A DNA stretch of 64,000 bases from Streptomyces albipurpureus (GCF_023701525.1 NZ_JAMQAW010000099.1:42153-106152), one strand, 5' to 3'. Positions 41,563 to 51,258 are shown, numbered from the stretch's first letter. Program-made: numbers and translations. Notes: a model not told the origin generated them from the letters alone.

Positions 41563-43103
41563 TGTCAGCACACACCAGCCTGCGTTTGCAGGTCGAGGGC
41601 GTCTCCAAGCGCTACGGCGCTGTGCAGGCCCTCTCAGAAGTCGGTCTGGAGGTCCGTCCAGGCGAGGTCATGGCCCTGCTCGGCGAGAACGGCGCCGGCA
41701 AGAGCACGGTCGTCAAAGTGCTCTCCGGGCTCGTCCGCCCCGACTCCGGCACCGTCCATATGGACGGCCGACCCGTCGACCTGTCGACATCGGGAGCGTC
41801 CCAGGCAGCGGGCATCGCCGTGGTGCAGCAGGAGTACAGCACCGTCGGGGCGCTGAGCGTCGCCGAGAACCTGCTGCTCGGGCAGCGCGGAGCGCGGCTG
41901 TGGTGGAACCGCGGGTTCTTGACCCGCAACGCCGACCATCTGCTGGAACGGGTCGGTCTCGGGCACCTCGACAGCCGGACTCCCGTCGAGGAGCTCTCGG
42001 TGGCGGAGATGCAACTGCTGGAGATCGCCCGCGTCCTGGCCAGATCAGCCACTCTGATGATCCTGGACGAGCCGACCGCGGCTCTGTCCCAAGCCGAGGC
42101 CGGACGCGTGCTGAGCACCGTCCGCTCACTCGCCGAGCAGGGCACCAGCATCATGTACATCACCCATCGACTCGAAGAGGTGTTCGCGGTCAGCGACCGT
42201 GTCACCATCTTCCGCAACGGCCGTAGCTCCGCCCCCGAGGAGACCGCGACCCTGGACACCGCGCAGATCGTCCGGCGCATGCTGGGACGCGAGCTCGGCG
42301 ATATGTTCCCCGAGCCGGGCCCGGTGGACGACAAGGCGCCGGTCCGGTTGGCGATCACCGGGCTCACGGCCCCAGGTGTCGAAGCCCCAGTCGACCTTTC
42401 CGTCCAGCGTGGCCAGATCATCGGCCTCACCGGACAACTCGGCTCCGGAGGCTCGGCGTTGCTCAAAGCACTGGCCGGCTTCCTGCCGGCGCTGTCGGGC
42501 AGGGTCGAACTCGAAGGCGAACCCGTCGAGTTCGCCAGCCGACGCGGCGGTATCGCCGCGGGAGTCGCCTACTGCTCCCCGGACCGCAAGCGCGACGGCA
42601 TCTTCGACGGCCTGTCGATCGAGAAGAACCTCTCCTCCCCCTGGCTGGATCGGGTGTCCCGGTTCGGCATCCTCTCCCGGCGCGACGAGCGCACCGCGGC
42701 CGCCCGCTCCGCAAGCAGCTTCGCGCTGGACACACGGCGACTCGGCTCTTCCGTCGGCACTCTCTCCGGCGGGAACCAGCAGAAGGTGGCGGTGGGCAAG
42801 TGGCTGGGCTGCGACCCCCGCGTTCTGCTGGTTGACGAGCCGACACGCGGCGTGGACGTCGGCGCCCGGGCCGAGATCTACAAGCAGCTGCGGTCCCTCG
42901 CGGATGACGGCATGGCGGTCGTCGTCTGCTCCTCGGACACCAATGAGATCTTCGGCCTGTGCGATGTCATCGGCACGTTTCACCGCGGCGTGCTCACCTC
43001 GCTCGCGCCGAAGGAGCACTGGACCGAGGAAACACTCGTCCGAGAGGTGATGCACAGCGGGAACGCGCAATCCGAGACATCGAGTGAAGTGGGCTCGCCA
43101 TGA
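41562..43103 (+). CDS. CUT2-type ABC transporter ATPase (two ABC domains)
   Basis: A 513-residue cytoplasmic ATPase. Domain 1: Walker A GENGAGKST, signature-like LSVAEMQLLEIAR, Walker B LMILDEPTAAL, and ITHRLEEVF. Domain 2: a degenerate Walker A GQLGSGGS, signature LSGGNQQK and VLLVDEPTRGVDVG. The degenerate second Walker A is normal for RbsA/MglA/AraG-type proteins. It is translationally coupled at both ends (TGATG upstream, ATGA downstream) within the four-gene operon. Confidence 0.92.
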   Translation: MSAHTSLRLQVEGVSKRYGAVQALSEVGLEVRPGEVMALLGENGAGKSTVVKVLSGLVRPDSGTVHMDGRPVDLSTSGASQAAGIAVVQQEYSTVGALSVAENLLLGQRGARLWWNRGFLTRNADHLLERVGLGHLDSRTPVEELSVAEMQLLEIARVLARSATLMILDEPTAALSQAEAGRVLSTVRSLAEQGTSIMYITHRLEEVFAVSDRVTIFRNGRSSAPEETATLDTAQIVRRMLGRELGDMFPEPGPVDDKAPVRLAITGLTAPGVEAPVDLSVQRGQIIGLTGQLGSGGSALLKALAGFLPALSGRVELEGEPVEFASRRGGIAAGVAYCSPDRKRDGIFDGLSIEKNLSSPWLDRVSRFGILSRRDERTAAARSASSFALDTRRLGSSVGTLSGGNQQKVAVGKWLGCDPRVLLVDEPTRGVDVGARAEIYKQLRSLADDGMAVVVCSSDTNEIFGLCDVIGTFHRGVLTSLAPKEHWTEETLVREVMHSGNAQSETSSEVGSP

Positions 43104-44077
43104 CAGACACCACCGCCAGTGCGCTGGTCGCACGTCGGCAAGAAGTCTCCCAGCGGCTGACGCGCTGGGCCATACCCACCGTGTTCGCGGTCCTGGTCGC
43201 CGTAGCCGCGGCCACCACATCGGACTTCCTGACCTTCGACAACCTGCGAGGCGTTCTGATCAACACCGCGGTGACCGGTATCGCCGCGGTCGGCATGACC
43301 ACCATCACCTTGTCCGGCAACCTGTTCTCACTCGGTGCCGGCCAGTCCGCGATGCTGGCGTCGATCCTGTTCATGTGGGTCGCCTCCACCGGCGGTTCGC
43401 TGGTGCTCGGCGTGCTCCTGGCGCTCGCGGTCCTGGTCGCGATCGGCTTGCTGCAGAGTCTTGCCGTGGCGGCCGGGCTGAACCCGGTCGTCACGACCAT
43501 CGCCGCCGGAGCGCTGATCTACGGCGCGGTCGCCGGGATCACCGGCGGAGCCGTGGTGTCGGCACCCACCTCGGCCGTCGGCGAGCTGGCGGCCTTCGAC
43601 CTACTGGGGATTCCGCTGCCGGTCTGGGTGTTCGCCGCCTTCACCGGGGCGGTCTGGCTGTTCGTCGAACGCACCGCATCCGGCAGGCGTCTGCTCCTGG
43701 TCGGGTCGAACCGCGAGACCGCGGTGATGAGTGGAATCTCGGTACGCGCCGCCACCGCCTGGGCGTTCGCCATCACATCGATCGGCCTTGCCATCGCGGG
43801 CGTCTTCTCGGCGAGCCAACTCGGGCAGGTCACCGCCAACAACCTCTCCGAGCTGACGGTCGACGCCGTCGCCGCGGTGCTCGTCGGTGGAACGGCGGTC
43901 AGCGGCGGCGAGGGATCGGCCGTGCGCTCGGCGGTCGGCGCGCTGGTGATCGTCGTGCTCCAGAACGTCCTGCTGCTGCACGGGCTACCGACCGGCGTCC
44001 GGATTCTCACCGAGGGAATCCTCCTGGTCGCCGTCATCTCCGTCCTGCACATGGCCCGTCGAAAGGCAATGCGATGA
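43100..44077 (+). CDS. CUT2-type ABC permease 1
   Basis: A 325-residue membrane protein of the BPD_transp_2 (RbsC) family with about ten hydrophobic helices. It contains the family segments LINTAVTGIAAVGMTTITLSGNLFSLGAGQSAMLA near the N-terminus and VDAVAAVLVGGTAVSGGEGSAV near the C-terminus. It overlaps both neighbours by four bases. It presumably pairs with the second permease as a heterodimer. Confidence 0.9.
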   Translation: MTDTTASALVARRQEVSQRLTRWAIPTVFAVLVAVAAATTSDFLTFDNLRGVLINTAVTGIAAVGMTTITLSGNLFSLGAGQSAMLASILFMWVASTGGSLVLGVLLALAVLVAIGLLQSLAVAAGLNPVVTTIAAGALIYGAVAGITGGAVVSAPTSAVGELAAFDLLGIPLPVWVFAAFTGAVWLFVERTASGRRLLLVGSNRETAVMSGISVRAATAWAFAITSIGLAIAGVFSASQLGQVTANNLSELTVDAVAAVLVGGTAVSGGEGSAVRSAVGALVIVVLQNVLLLHGLPTGVRILTEGILLVAVISVLHMARRKAMR

Positions 44078-45150
44078 ACGAATCGACCATGGGGCGGAGC
44101 GTGGGCAGAGCAACGCGCGTCTACGGCGTCCAAGGCGGCGTGCTACTGGCTCTGGTCGTGATCCTGTTCGCGATCGTCCCCGAGTTCACCATCGGGGCGG
44201 CGGTCTTCGGAACCCTCGACGGTGTCGCGCTCATCGGGATCACAGCCGCCGGACTCGCGGTTACGATGATCGCCGGGGAACTGGACATGTCGGTCGGGTC
44301 AATGGCCGCCCTCGCCGGGGTGATCTCGATCCGGGCGGGCGAACTCGGGCTCGTCCCCGCCATCCTCATCGGAACCGCGGCCGGACTCGTCCTCGGGCTG
44401 GCCCAAGGCCTGCTGATCGCCCGGCTGCAGATCAGCTCACTCGTCGTCACCGTAGGGACCTGGATCGGATTCAGCGGTCTCGCGCTCGTGCTCGCCGACG
44501 ACCGACCCATCGGCCTGGACCGTCTGACCACGACCGATCCCCTGCTGGTGGAGTGGCTGTCGATGACCCCCGCCACACTCATCGGGATCAGTGTCATCGT
44601 CCTGCTGGGCCTGTTCCTCGGCTTCACCCGGTGGGGACGGGAGATCTACGCGGTCGGCGGCGCCCGCCGGGAGGCCAGAGCGGCGGGAGTCCCGGTGAAC
44701 GCATCGCTGACGACCGCCTTCGGGATATCCGGAGCCTGCGCTGCGCTGGCTGGTTCGATCGCCTGTATGCAGGGCGCGTCCGCCGACCCACGCGGGTTCA
44801 CCACGCTCCTGCTCAGCGCCGTATCCGCCTGTCTGATCGGCGGCATCAGCCTGTACGGCGGGCGCGGCAACGCCGTCAACGTGACCCTGGGCGTGCTCAC
44901 CCTCTGCCTGATCATCGCCGGTGCGACGGCCGCGGGCGCACCCACCTACGTCACCGGCCTGGTGACCGGTGCTCTGCTGATGCTGGTCGTCACCATGGAG
45001 TTCGTCCTGGACCGCACCGTCGCCGTGCGGCGGCTGAACGCCGCGCGCTCCCGGCACACCGCGGCACTGCTGGCCGGTGGGAGCGGACCGGCAGGCCCCA
45101 CCCGGGCCACCGTCGCTCCTTCGCCCGCCGGTCCAGGAAAGGCGCAGTAA
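44074..45150 (+). CDS. CUT2-type ABC permease 2
   Basis: A 358-residue RbsC-family permease, distinct from the preceding one. GITAAGLAVTMIAGELDMSVGSMAALAGVI, FLGFTRWGREIYAVGGARREARAAGVPV (cytoplasmic coupling loop) and LSAVSACLIGGISLYGGRGNAVN are characteristic. A ~40-residue Ala/Gly/Pro tail follows the last helix. It closes the operon and is followed by a hairpin. Confidence 0.9.
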   Translation: MNESTMGRSVGRATRVYGVQGGVLLALVVILFAIVPEFTIGAAVFGTLDGVALIGITAAGLAVTMIAGELDMSVGSMAALAGVISIRAGELGLVPAILIGTAAGLVLGLAQGLLIARLQISSLVVTVGTWIGFSGLALVLADDRPIGLDRLTTTDPLLVEWLSMTPATLIGISVIVLLGLFLGFTRWGREIYAVGGARREARAAGVPVNASLTTAFGISGACAALAGSIACMQGASADPRGFTTLLLSAVSACLIGGISLYGGRGNAVNVTLGVLTLCLIIAGATAAGAPTYVTGLVTGALLMLVVTMEFVLDRTVAVRRLNAARSRHTAALLAGGSGPAGPTRATVAPSPAGPGKAQ

Positions 45151-45168
45151 CGGGCCATCCCGCAGACC

Positions 45169-45213
45169 TGCCCGGCCCCGGAGCCATCCATCGAGATACT
45201 CCGCGGCCGGGCA
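45169..45213 (+). terminator. Hairpin after the ABC operon
   Basis: TGCCCGGCC (45169-45177) pairs with GGCCGGGCA (45205-45213). Inside it CGGAG (45179-45183) pairs with CTCCG (45199-45203), giving one extended interrupted stem 18 bases beyond the last stop. Confidence 0.6.
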
Positions 45214-45412
45214 GCGCATCGCCCTCTGGTCCTGGTGACGGTGGCATCAGACGGCCGATGGCCAGGTGATTCCCGGCGGTGAGAACGAAGTCGGTCTCGT
45301 CGCCGGTTTCCGCGCGCTCCACACGAACTGCCGCAGCGCGAGTCCACCAGCCGGATCAGAAAGTGCGGGGCCGAGCCTGGTTCGAGCGGCCGGAGCCGGG
45401 CACGCTATCAAT

Positions 45413-45652
45413 ATGGACGAAAATAGACCTAAAACAACTCATCTGGGCTCGACCAGCCTGCCCGGACTCGACCAAGGTGTCGGCGTGCCACCTGGTGAAA
45501 CGCCCGCAGGGGAATCGAGCACCGGATCGGAAACAGGGCCCCGTGGTGATCTGAGCAGAGGGTGGGGCAAGGGACCACTCATCGTGATCAGCGTTGTGGT
45601 GGTGCTCTGCGCGGGGTTCTTCCTTGCCTACGCTGTGCTACTCGATCTATGA
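45413..45652 (+). CDS. DUF6480 family small membrane protein
   Basis: A 79-residue protein. A polar N-terminus with LPGLDQGVGVPPGETPAGESSTG leads to GWGKGPLIVISVVVVLCAGFFLAYAVLL, one membrane helix at the C-terminus. This is the pattern of the actinobacterial DUF6480 family. There is no Shine-Dalgarno before the ATG, and a TATCAAT-like box lies immediately upstream, so the message could be leaderless. The function is unknown. Confidence 0.75.
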   Translation: MDENRPKTTHLGSTSLPGLDQGVGVPPGETPAGESSTGSETGPRGDLSRGWGKGPLIVISVVVVLCAGFFLAYAVLLDL

Positions 45653-45813
45653 CGCCCATCCGCCGATCACCGCCGCCCATGACAGGCGTCGCGTTGGCAT
45701 GGGCGACGCCGAACCGGACGTAACCTCCTTCGAGTGCCGACGGGAACGGGTTTGCTGAGGGCACACCTCGCGACGGCCGTCATCCGTACAGAGAAGCAGG
45801 GGGGGACGCACTG

Positions 45814-46260
45814 ATGCTTGACCCGACCCACGTGGCGCCAGTCCTTTGGGCCAACGGTGCCGGCACCACCCGGGAGCTTGCCAGCGCGTCGGATTCCACG
45901 GGCCGGATCCTCTGGCGGATCAGTCTCGCTGATCTCGCCCGCGACGCGCCGTTCTCGACGTTCCCCGGCGTTGACCGTCTCTTCACCGCCCTCGGTCGGG
46001 TCCGGCTGACAATCGACGGCAACCCTGTTGACCTTGACCCCGGCGAGCAGATTCGGTTTCCGGGCGAGGCCGCGGTGTCGGTCTCGCTGCTCCAGCCGAC
46101 TCAGGCCCTCAATGTGATGACTCGACGCGACGCCTGTTCCGCCGACGTGATCCTCCGCTCCGCGCGCGAGACGGCCACAAGCAACACCGTCGAGACGGTC
46201 GACCTGGGCGAGCAAGCAGCTGACGTTGTGGTGACCACCTCTGAGACAGCCGAGGTCTGA
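45814..46260 (+). CDS. HutD/Ves family cupin-like protein
   Basis: A 148-residue protein of the HutD family: WANGAGTTRELASA, GRILWRISLADLARDAPFSTFPGVDRLFTALGRVRLTIDG and PGEQIRFPGEAAVSVSLL are characteristic. It is shorter than typical HutD (~190 residues), and the C-terminal part after VMTRRDACSADVILR is divergent. HutD is linked to histidine use but its activity is unknown; there are no hut genes nearby, so the link is weak here. AGGGGGG lies about nine bases before the ATG. It converges on the WD40 gene. Confidence 0.8.
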   Translation: MLDPTHVAPVLWANGAGTTRELASASDSTGRILWRISLADLARDAPFSTFPGVDRLFTALGRVRLTIDGNPVDLDPGEQIRFPGEAAVSVSLLQPTQALNVMTRRDACSADVILRSARETATSNTVETVDLGEQAADVVVTTSETAEV

Positions 46261-46353
46261 ACGGCCCAACAGAGCGGTATCGCATTCTCGTCAGAGTTCA
46301 AGCCACTGATCTCCAGGCTGGATCATCGGTGAATTCTCAACCCAGCGCTGCGG

Positions 46354-49300
46354 TCAGCTGTCCGCTCTCCCTGGGCAGACGGGGCCGCGCTGGCGATCCG
46401 GTAGGTACAACGACCGTTCGGTCCGGGTGAAGTCGCGGTGGAGGGCCCGGCAGATCTTGTGTATCGCTTCGTCCGGGCCAGGAAGGAATAGATCCCACAG
46501 CCGTACGGCGCTGTCGTCGCTGGCGGTGGCGAGCGTACGACCGTCGGGGCTGAACGCCACCGAAGCGACACCACCGGGGTAGCCTGCGAAGGTGTTGCCG
46601 CGGGTCTGGCCAGTGGCCACATCCCACAGCCGCACCGGCCCGTCGTCACCGTTGTTGACGGTGGCCGCACCGGTGGCGAGGGTCTGCCCGTCAGGGCTGA
46701 AAGCCACCGCGAAGCCGCTGCCGGTGTGGCCGAGGAAGGCGTTGCCGCGGGTCTGGCCAGTGGCCACATCCCATAGCCGCACCGCCCAGTCCTCACCGAG
46801 TGCCCCCACCGCGAGGGTCTGGCCGTCAGGACTGAACGCCACCGAAGCGACATCGCCCGTATGGCCGGTGAGAGTGTGCCGAACCCTCCTCGACGCCACA
46901 TCCCACAGCCGTACGGTTGTGTCGAAACTGGCGGTCGCGAGGGTACGACCGTCGGGGCTGAAGGCCACCGAGAACACACCGCCCGTGTAGCCGGTGAGGG
47001 TGTGCCGAACTCTTCGGGACGCCACATCCCACAACAGCACGGACCCATCACTGCCCGCCGTGGCCAGCGTACGACCATCGGGACTGAACACCACCGAAGC
47101 AACACCGCCCGGATGGCCGCTGAGAGCATGCCGTCCCTTGCCGGTGGCGACGTCCCACAGCATCACCGGTCTATCCGCTGTCCCGACGGCGAGGGTACGA
47201 CCGTCCGGGCTGAACGCCACCGAGAAGGCGCCACCTGTGAAACCGGTGAGGCTGTGCCGAACTCTTCGGGACGCCACATCCCACAGCAACACCGACCCAT
47301 CACTGCCCGCCGTGGCCAGCGAACGGCCATCAGGACTGAACACCACCGAAGCAACACCGCCGGTATGACCGGTGAGAGTACGCGGGGCTTGAGCGTCGGT
47401 CATGCTCCACAGGCGCACGGATCTGTCGCTGCTCGCCGTGGCCAGCGTACGGCCGTCGGGACTGAACACCACCGAAGCAACGTCGTCGGTGTGACCGGTG
47501 AGGGTGTGCCGAACTCTTCGGGACGCCACATCCCACAGCAGCACCGACCCATCGCTACCCGCCGTGGCAAGCGAACGACCATCAGGACTGAACACCACCG
47601 AGGCAACACCGCCCGCATGGCCGGTGAGAGTACGCGGGGCCCTGCCGGTCGTCATATCCCACAGCCGTATGCTCGTGTCGAGACTGGCGGTCGCGAGCGT
47701 ACGACTGTCCGGGCTGAACGCCACCGAGTGCACACCGCCCGTGTGGCCGGTGAGAGTGTGCCGAATTTTCCTCGACGCCACATCCCACAGCAACACCTTC
47801 CCTTCCCTCTCATCCTCTGACCCGACGGCGAGGGTGCGTCCGTCAGGACTGAACGCCATCGAGGCGGCACCAGTTGTGTACGTCGTATGGCCGGGGAGAG
47901 TGTGTCGGGCTTTTCCGGTGGCGACATCCCACAGCACCACCTCCTCGTACTCCGGCCCTACGGCGAGGGTACGGCCGTCGGGGCTGAACGCCACCGAAGC
48001 AACACCGCCCGCATGGCCGCTGAAGGTGTGCCGAACTCTTCGGGACGCCACATCCCACAGCAACACCGACCCATCGCCACCCGCCGTGGCCAGCGTACGG
48101 CCATCGGGACTGAACACCACCGAAGCAACACCGCCCGCATGACCGGTAAGAGTGTGCCGAACCCTCCTCGACACCACATCCCACAACAACACCGACCCAT
48201 CGCCACCCGCCGTGGCAAGCGAACGACCATCGGGACTGAACACCACCGAAGCAACAGCGTCGGTGTGACCGGTGAAGAGGTGCTGGAGTGGGAGGGCTGC
48301 GGCCTTGTGCAGACCGGCGGTGGCTTCGGCGGTAGGGCTGGTCCGGTGTGCCTGGACAGCGAGCAGCGAAGCGAGGTCAGGGTCCGTCTCCAGGAGAGCT
48401 GTTGACTGGGCGGCCAGTTGCCGGGACAGGGCCATCTGCTGGGCGGAGACAGCCGTCTTCTGAGAGGTGAGGGCGGTCTGGCGCTGCCAGAAGGCTACCC
48501 CGGCCGCGAGGAGCGCAAGGGCGAGCAGACAGGCCAGGACGATGTTGGCATGCCGAGCACGGCGGGCGGCGGATTGCTGGCGGTGGTGGCTGGTGGTGAG
48601 GAACTCGTCTTCGAGGGGTGTGAGTTCGCCGGGTCTGGCGTGGGTGCGAAATGCCTCGTGGGTTTCGGCCAGGCGTATGCCGCGGTAGAGGGCTCCGGCG
48701 TCGTGCCCGAGGTCGTGCCAGTTGTCGGCCGCGTGGGTGAGGGCGCGGTGTAGGCGCAGGCGGTGGCGGTCCTCGTGGATCCAGGTGGTCAGTCGGGGCC
48801 AGGCGGTGATCAGTGCCTCATGTCCCAGGTCGACGGTGCCACCGTCCAGGACGAGCAGTCTGGCTCGTGTCAGTCGCTCCACTACCCGTGTGGTGTCGTC
48901 CGGGTCGCCGCCCGTGCCGCTGTGTGCAGGTGGCTGTTCCAGGGTGGAACTGAGTTCCTGTCGGTCGACGGGGCGGCGGGTGTCGGGGGTACCGTCGCCG
49001 GGGGTGACGAGGCGGAGCAGGACGCGGCGGGCTTCGGTGCGTTGGGCGGGGGTGAGCTGGTGGTAGGTGTGTTCGGCGGTGTCGGCGATGGCACCCTGGA
49101 CACCGCCGATCGCTCGGTAGGCGGCCAGTGTCAGGGTGTTGCCCCGGCGGCGGCGCCAGGTTTCCAGCAGGGCGTGGGACATCAGCGGCAGAGCGCCCGG
49201 TTCGCCGGTGGTGTCCTCGATCAGGCGGGCGGTCAGCTCCCGTTCGACGACGAGTCCGGCTGTCCGTGCCGGGCCGGTGATGGCCTGGCGAAGCTCGACC

Positions 49301-50169
49301 GGGCTCATCGGTCCGACGGGCAGATGAGCCTCGCGCAGTACGTCGACGAGGCCCGGGTACTCGGTGCAGTGGGTGTAGAAGTCGGCCCGCACGGCGACGA
49401 TCATCCGTAGGCGACTCGCCGGTTGTCGTGCGGCCAGGATCAGGTCAAGGAACCGGGCGCGTTCGGCGGGGTCCTGGCAGAGGGTGAAGACCTCCTCGAA
49501 CTGGTCGACGATGGCCATCGTGTCACCCGCTCCGGTCCCATCGGGCGGGGTCGTTCCCCCGATGTCCCTCTCTCGGGCCGTGAGGGCATGGACGTGGGTG
49601 GCAGCGGGTCGGGGGCCTGGGGTGAGGATCCGTATCCCCGCACACGACAGCGGTGTGCCCTCGGACCGTGGCTGCTGGAGGCGTGGGATCAGACCGGCGC
49701 GCAGCAGGGACGACTTTCCGCTGCCTGATGCGCCGGTGATCATCACCATGCGGTGTGCCGACACCAGGCGGGCGAGGTCGGCGACGAGTTGGTCGCGGCC
49801 AAAGAACCGTTCCCGGTCCGAAGGCTCGAAACGGGCCAGCCCCCGGTAGGGATTCTCGGTCTCGCCGCCGTCGGATACCACCCTGACTACAGCGTCGTCC
49901 TCGGCCGCGCGGGTGGCCTCATGCCACCGTGCCTCCCACTCCCCCGCATCGCCCCCGCACACCGCTGCATACGCCCGCACCACGGGAAGCGACGGCAGGC
50001 GCTCGCCGGCCGCGGCGTGAGCCAACGTGCTCACCGAGTAGCCGGCCCGCCGTGCCATCTCCCGATAGGTGATCCGGCCCGCGGACTCCCGCAACTTCCG
50101 CAACTCGTAGGCGAACTGCTGCACCGGCCCCGCCGCCGGGTCCACCGGCACCTCACGGCGTCCCGCCAT
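46354..50169 (-). CDS. HTH-STAND NTPase-WD40 repeat protein (nSTAND1 type)
   Basis: A 1271-residue protein. An N-terminal XRE-like HTH (about 18-75: TYREMARRAGYSVSTLAHAAAGERLPSL) is followed by a novel-STAND NTPase (about 105-500; Walker A GASGSGKSS, Walker B MAIVDQFEEVF). A helical arm comes next, then one membrane helix (IVLACLLALALLAAGVAF, about 550) and fourteen WD40 repeats (about 625-1230), enough for two seven-bladed propellers. AGGAGG lies six bases before the ATG. STAND proteins assemble on ligand sensing through the repeats; in bacteria many act in conflict or developmental signalling. No effector domain other than the HTH is visible. Confidence 0.93.
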   Translation of the reverse strand: MAGRREVPVDPAAGPVQQFAYELRKLRESAGRITYREMARRAGYSVSTLAHAAAGERLPSLPVVRAYAAVCGGDAGEWEARWHEATRAAEDDAVVRVVSDGGETENPYRGLARFEPSDRERFFGRDQLVADLARLVSAHRMVMITGASGSGKSSLLRAGLIPRLQQPRSEGTPLSCAGIRILTPGPRPAATHVHALTARERDIGGTTPPDGTGAGDTMAIVDQFEEVFTLCQDPAERARFLDLILAARQPASRLRMIVAVRADFYTHCTEYPGLVDVLREAHLPVGPMSPVELRQAITGPARTAGLVVERELTARLIEDTTGEPGALPLMSHALLETWRRRRGNTLTLAAYRAIGGVQGAIADTAEHTYHQLTPAQRTEARRVLLRLVTPGDGTPDTRRPVDRQELSSTLEQPPAHSGTGGDPDDTTRVVERLTRARLLVLDGGTVDLGHEALITAWPRLTTWIHEDRHRLRLHRALTHAADNWHDLGHDAGALYRGIRLAETHEAFRTHARPGELTPLEDEFLTTSHHRQQSAARRARHANIVLACLLALALLAAGVAFWQRQTALTSQKTAVSAQQMALSRQLAAQSTALLETDPDLASLLAVQAHRTSPTAEATAGLHKAAALPLQHLFTGHTDAVASVVFSPDGRSLATAGGDGSVLLWDVVSRRVRHTLTGHAGGVASVVFSPDGRTLATAGGDGSVLLWDVASRRVRHTFSGHAGGVASVAFSPDGRTLAVGPEYEEVVLWDVATGKARHTLPGHTTYTTGAASMAFSPDGRTLAVGSEDEREGKVLLWDVASRKIRHTLTGHTGGVHSVAFSPDSRTLATASLDTSIRLWDMTTGRAPRTLTGHAGGVASVVFSPDGRSLATAGSDGSVLLWDVASRRVRHTLTGHTDDVASVVFSPDGRTLATASSDRSVRLWSMTDAQAPRTLTGHTGGVASVVFSPDGRSLATAGSDGSVLLWDVASRRVRHSLTGFTGGAFSVAFSPDGRTLAVGTADRPVMLWDVATGKGRHALSGHPGGVASVVFSPDGRTLATAGSDGSVLLWDVASRRVRHTLTGYTGGVFSVAFSPDGRTLATASFDTTVRLWDVASRRVRHTLTGHTGDVASVAFSPDGQTLAVGALGEDWAVRLWDVATGQTRGNAFLGHTGSGFAVAFSPDGQTLATGAATVNNGDDGPVRLWDVATGQTRGNTFAGYPGGVASVAFSPDGRTLATASDDSAVRLWDLFLPGPDEAIHKICRALHRDFTRTERSLYLPDRQRGPVCPGRADS
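46480..48290 (-). repeat. Fourteen coding WD40 repeats with near-identical DNA
   Basis: Units of about 126 bases repeat through the 3' half of the STAND gene. Several share long runs encoding GGVASVVFSPDGR-LATAG-DGSVLLWDVASRRVRH, so similarity is high at DNA level too, not only in protein. This suggests recent duplication or gene conversion within the array. Confidence 0.85.
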
Positions 50170-50289
50170 CGCCCCACCTCCTAATCACACGGCCAGCACC
50201 GCTCGCGGCCCCGACGCACCATCCGACACCAGCCGCGGGTTCCCGCCAAGGCATTGTCCGGCCAGGTCAGAACCCGGACTCCAGGCGGT

Positions 50290-50924
50290 GTGCTGCTGGA
50301 CCATCACCGACTGCCGGGTCTACACCTCGATCCCCGCCCCGGCGACGGTTCCTCTGGTACACCGCCACGAACCGGATGATGGGGAAGCTGGTCGTCTCCG
50401 GCCTGCTGGTCGGCACCGCACCGGTGCTCGACGACGGCGGCCCCAGCCACCCGGGGCCGCGGCGGTTGTGGGAATTGGCAGCGGAACACCGGGCGGCGGT
50501 GCTGGGGGTGAGCCCGGGATATCTGCAGGACTCCGCCAGAGCGGGCCTTGGGCCAGGTCGTGAGCTTGACCTCTCCGCATCGCGGTTACCGGGCTCGACC
50601 GGGGAACCGCTGCCCGCTCAGCCCTACTGGGTCCGCGAACACATCGGCGAGCATGTGCGGGTCTTCTCGACCTGCGCAGGCACCGACATCGTCAGCGGAT
50701 TCACCGGGGGCGCCCCCACCCCCGTCTGGGCCGGGGAGATGTCCGCTCCCCTGCTCGGCGTCCCGGGGGAGGCCTGGGACGCGTACGGTCTCCCGGTGAC
50801 CGACGAGGTGGGGGAACTGGTGGTGACCCGGCCGCTTACCTCGGTGCCCGGCAACTGGTGGGCCCGCGGTCCGGGGCAGGGGAATCCGGTCGACGACCCC
50901 AGCGTCCCCATGAGCGGTGCGTGA
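50290..50924 (+). pseudogene. Acetoacetyl-CoA synthetase fragment (frameshifted, truncated)
   Basis: In one frame, from 50290, the sequence reads VLLDHHRLPGLHLDPRPGDG. It then shifts near 50346 to another frame, RFLWYTATNRMMGKLVVSGLLVGTAPVLDDGGP, and continues to PGSTGEPLPAQPYWVREHIG, TGGAPTPVWAGEMSAPLLGVPGEAWDAYG and VGELVVTRPLTSVPGNWWA. This is the middle of an acetoacetyl-CoA synthetase (AMP-forming, ~650 residues). The N-terminal third and the C-terminal domain with its catalytic Lys are missing, and the ATP P-loop region is absent. It is a dead fragment. Confidence 0.8.
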
Positions 50925-51258
50925 GGGGTCGACACGGGATACCCGGTTGGGAACTCCTTCCCGACGGCCTGGGTGAGGGTGGGACTTGCGAGGCTCTTCT
51001 GTGAGGTGTGAGGGGGTGTGGCGGCATCGGGTCTCGGATGGAGGGTTCATCTCCGGTCGGCGGGGGAATGCATAAGTGAGCTATGAGGCTGGTGTGGCGG
51101 GTGTTGCTCCCCTTCCCGCCGGAGTCGCCGAAACCGTCGGCCGAGGAAACCGAGCGCAGTGGATCATATGCGCGGTGTAGCGGCGGTCGGCTCCCCTGGG
51201 AGCAGAGACCCGGCACGGCAGAGCGGTGTGTCACCTCGGTAAGGAGAGTGACCGTGAG
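50925..51258. other. No supported gene (334 bases)
   Basis: Between the pseudogene and the flavin monooxygenase gene I see only short frames without support. The region should contain the monooxygenase promoter; AAGGAG at ~51240 is the likely ribosome site. Confidence 0.4.

Noticed and set aside
46480..48290. Regular ~126-base repeats that could suggest a CRISPR or satellite array
   Set aside because: They are in-frame WD40 repeats (GHxxxVxSVxFSPDGRxLA...LWD) of one intact gene, and there are no short repeats with unique spacers.
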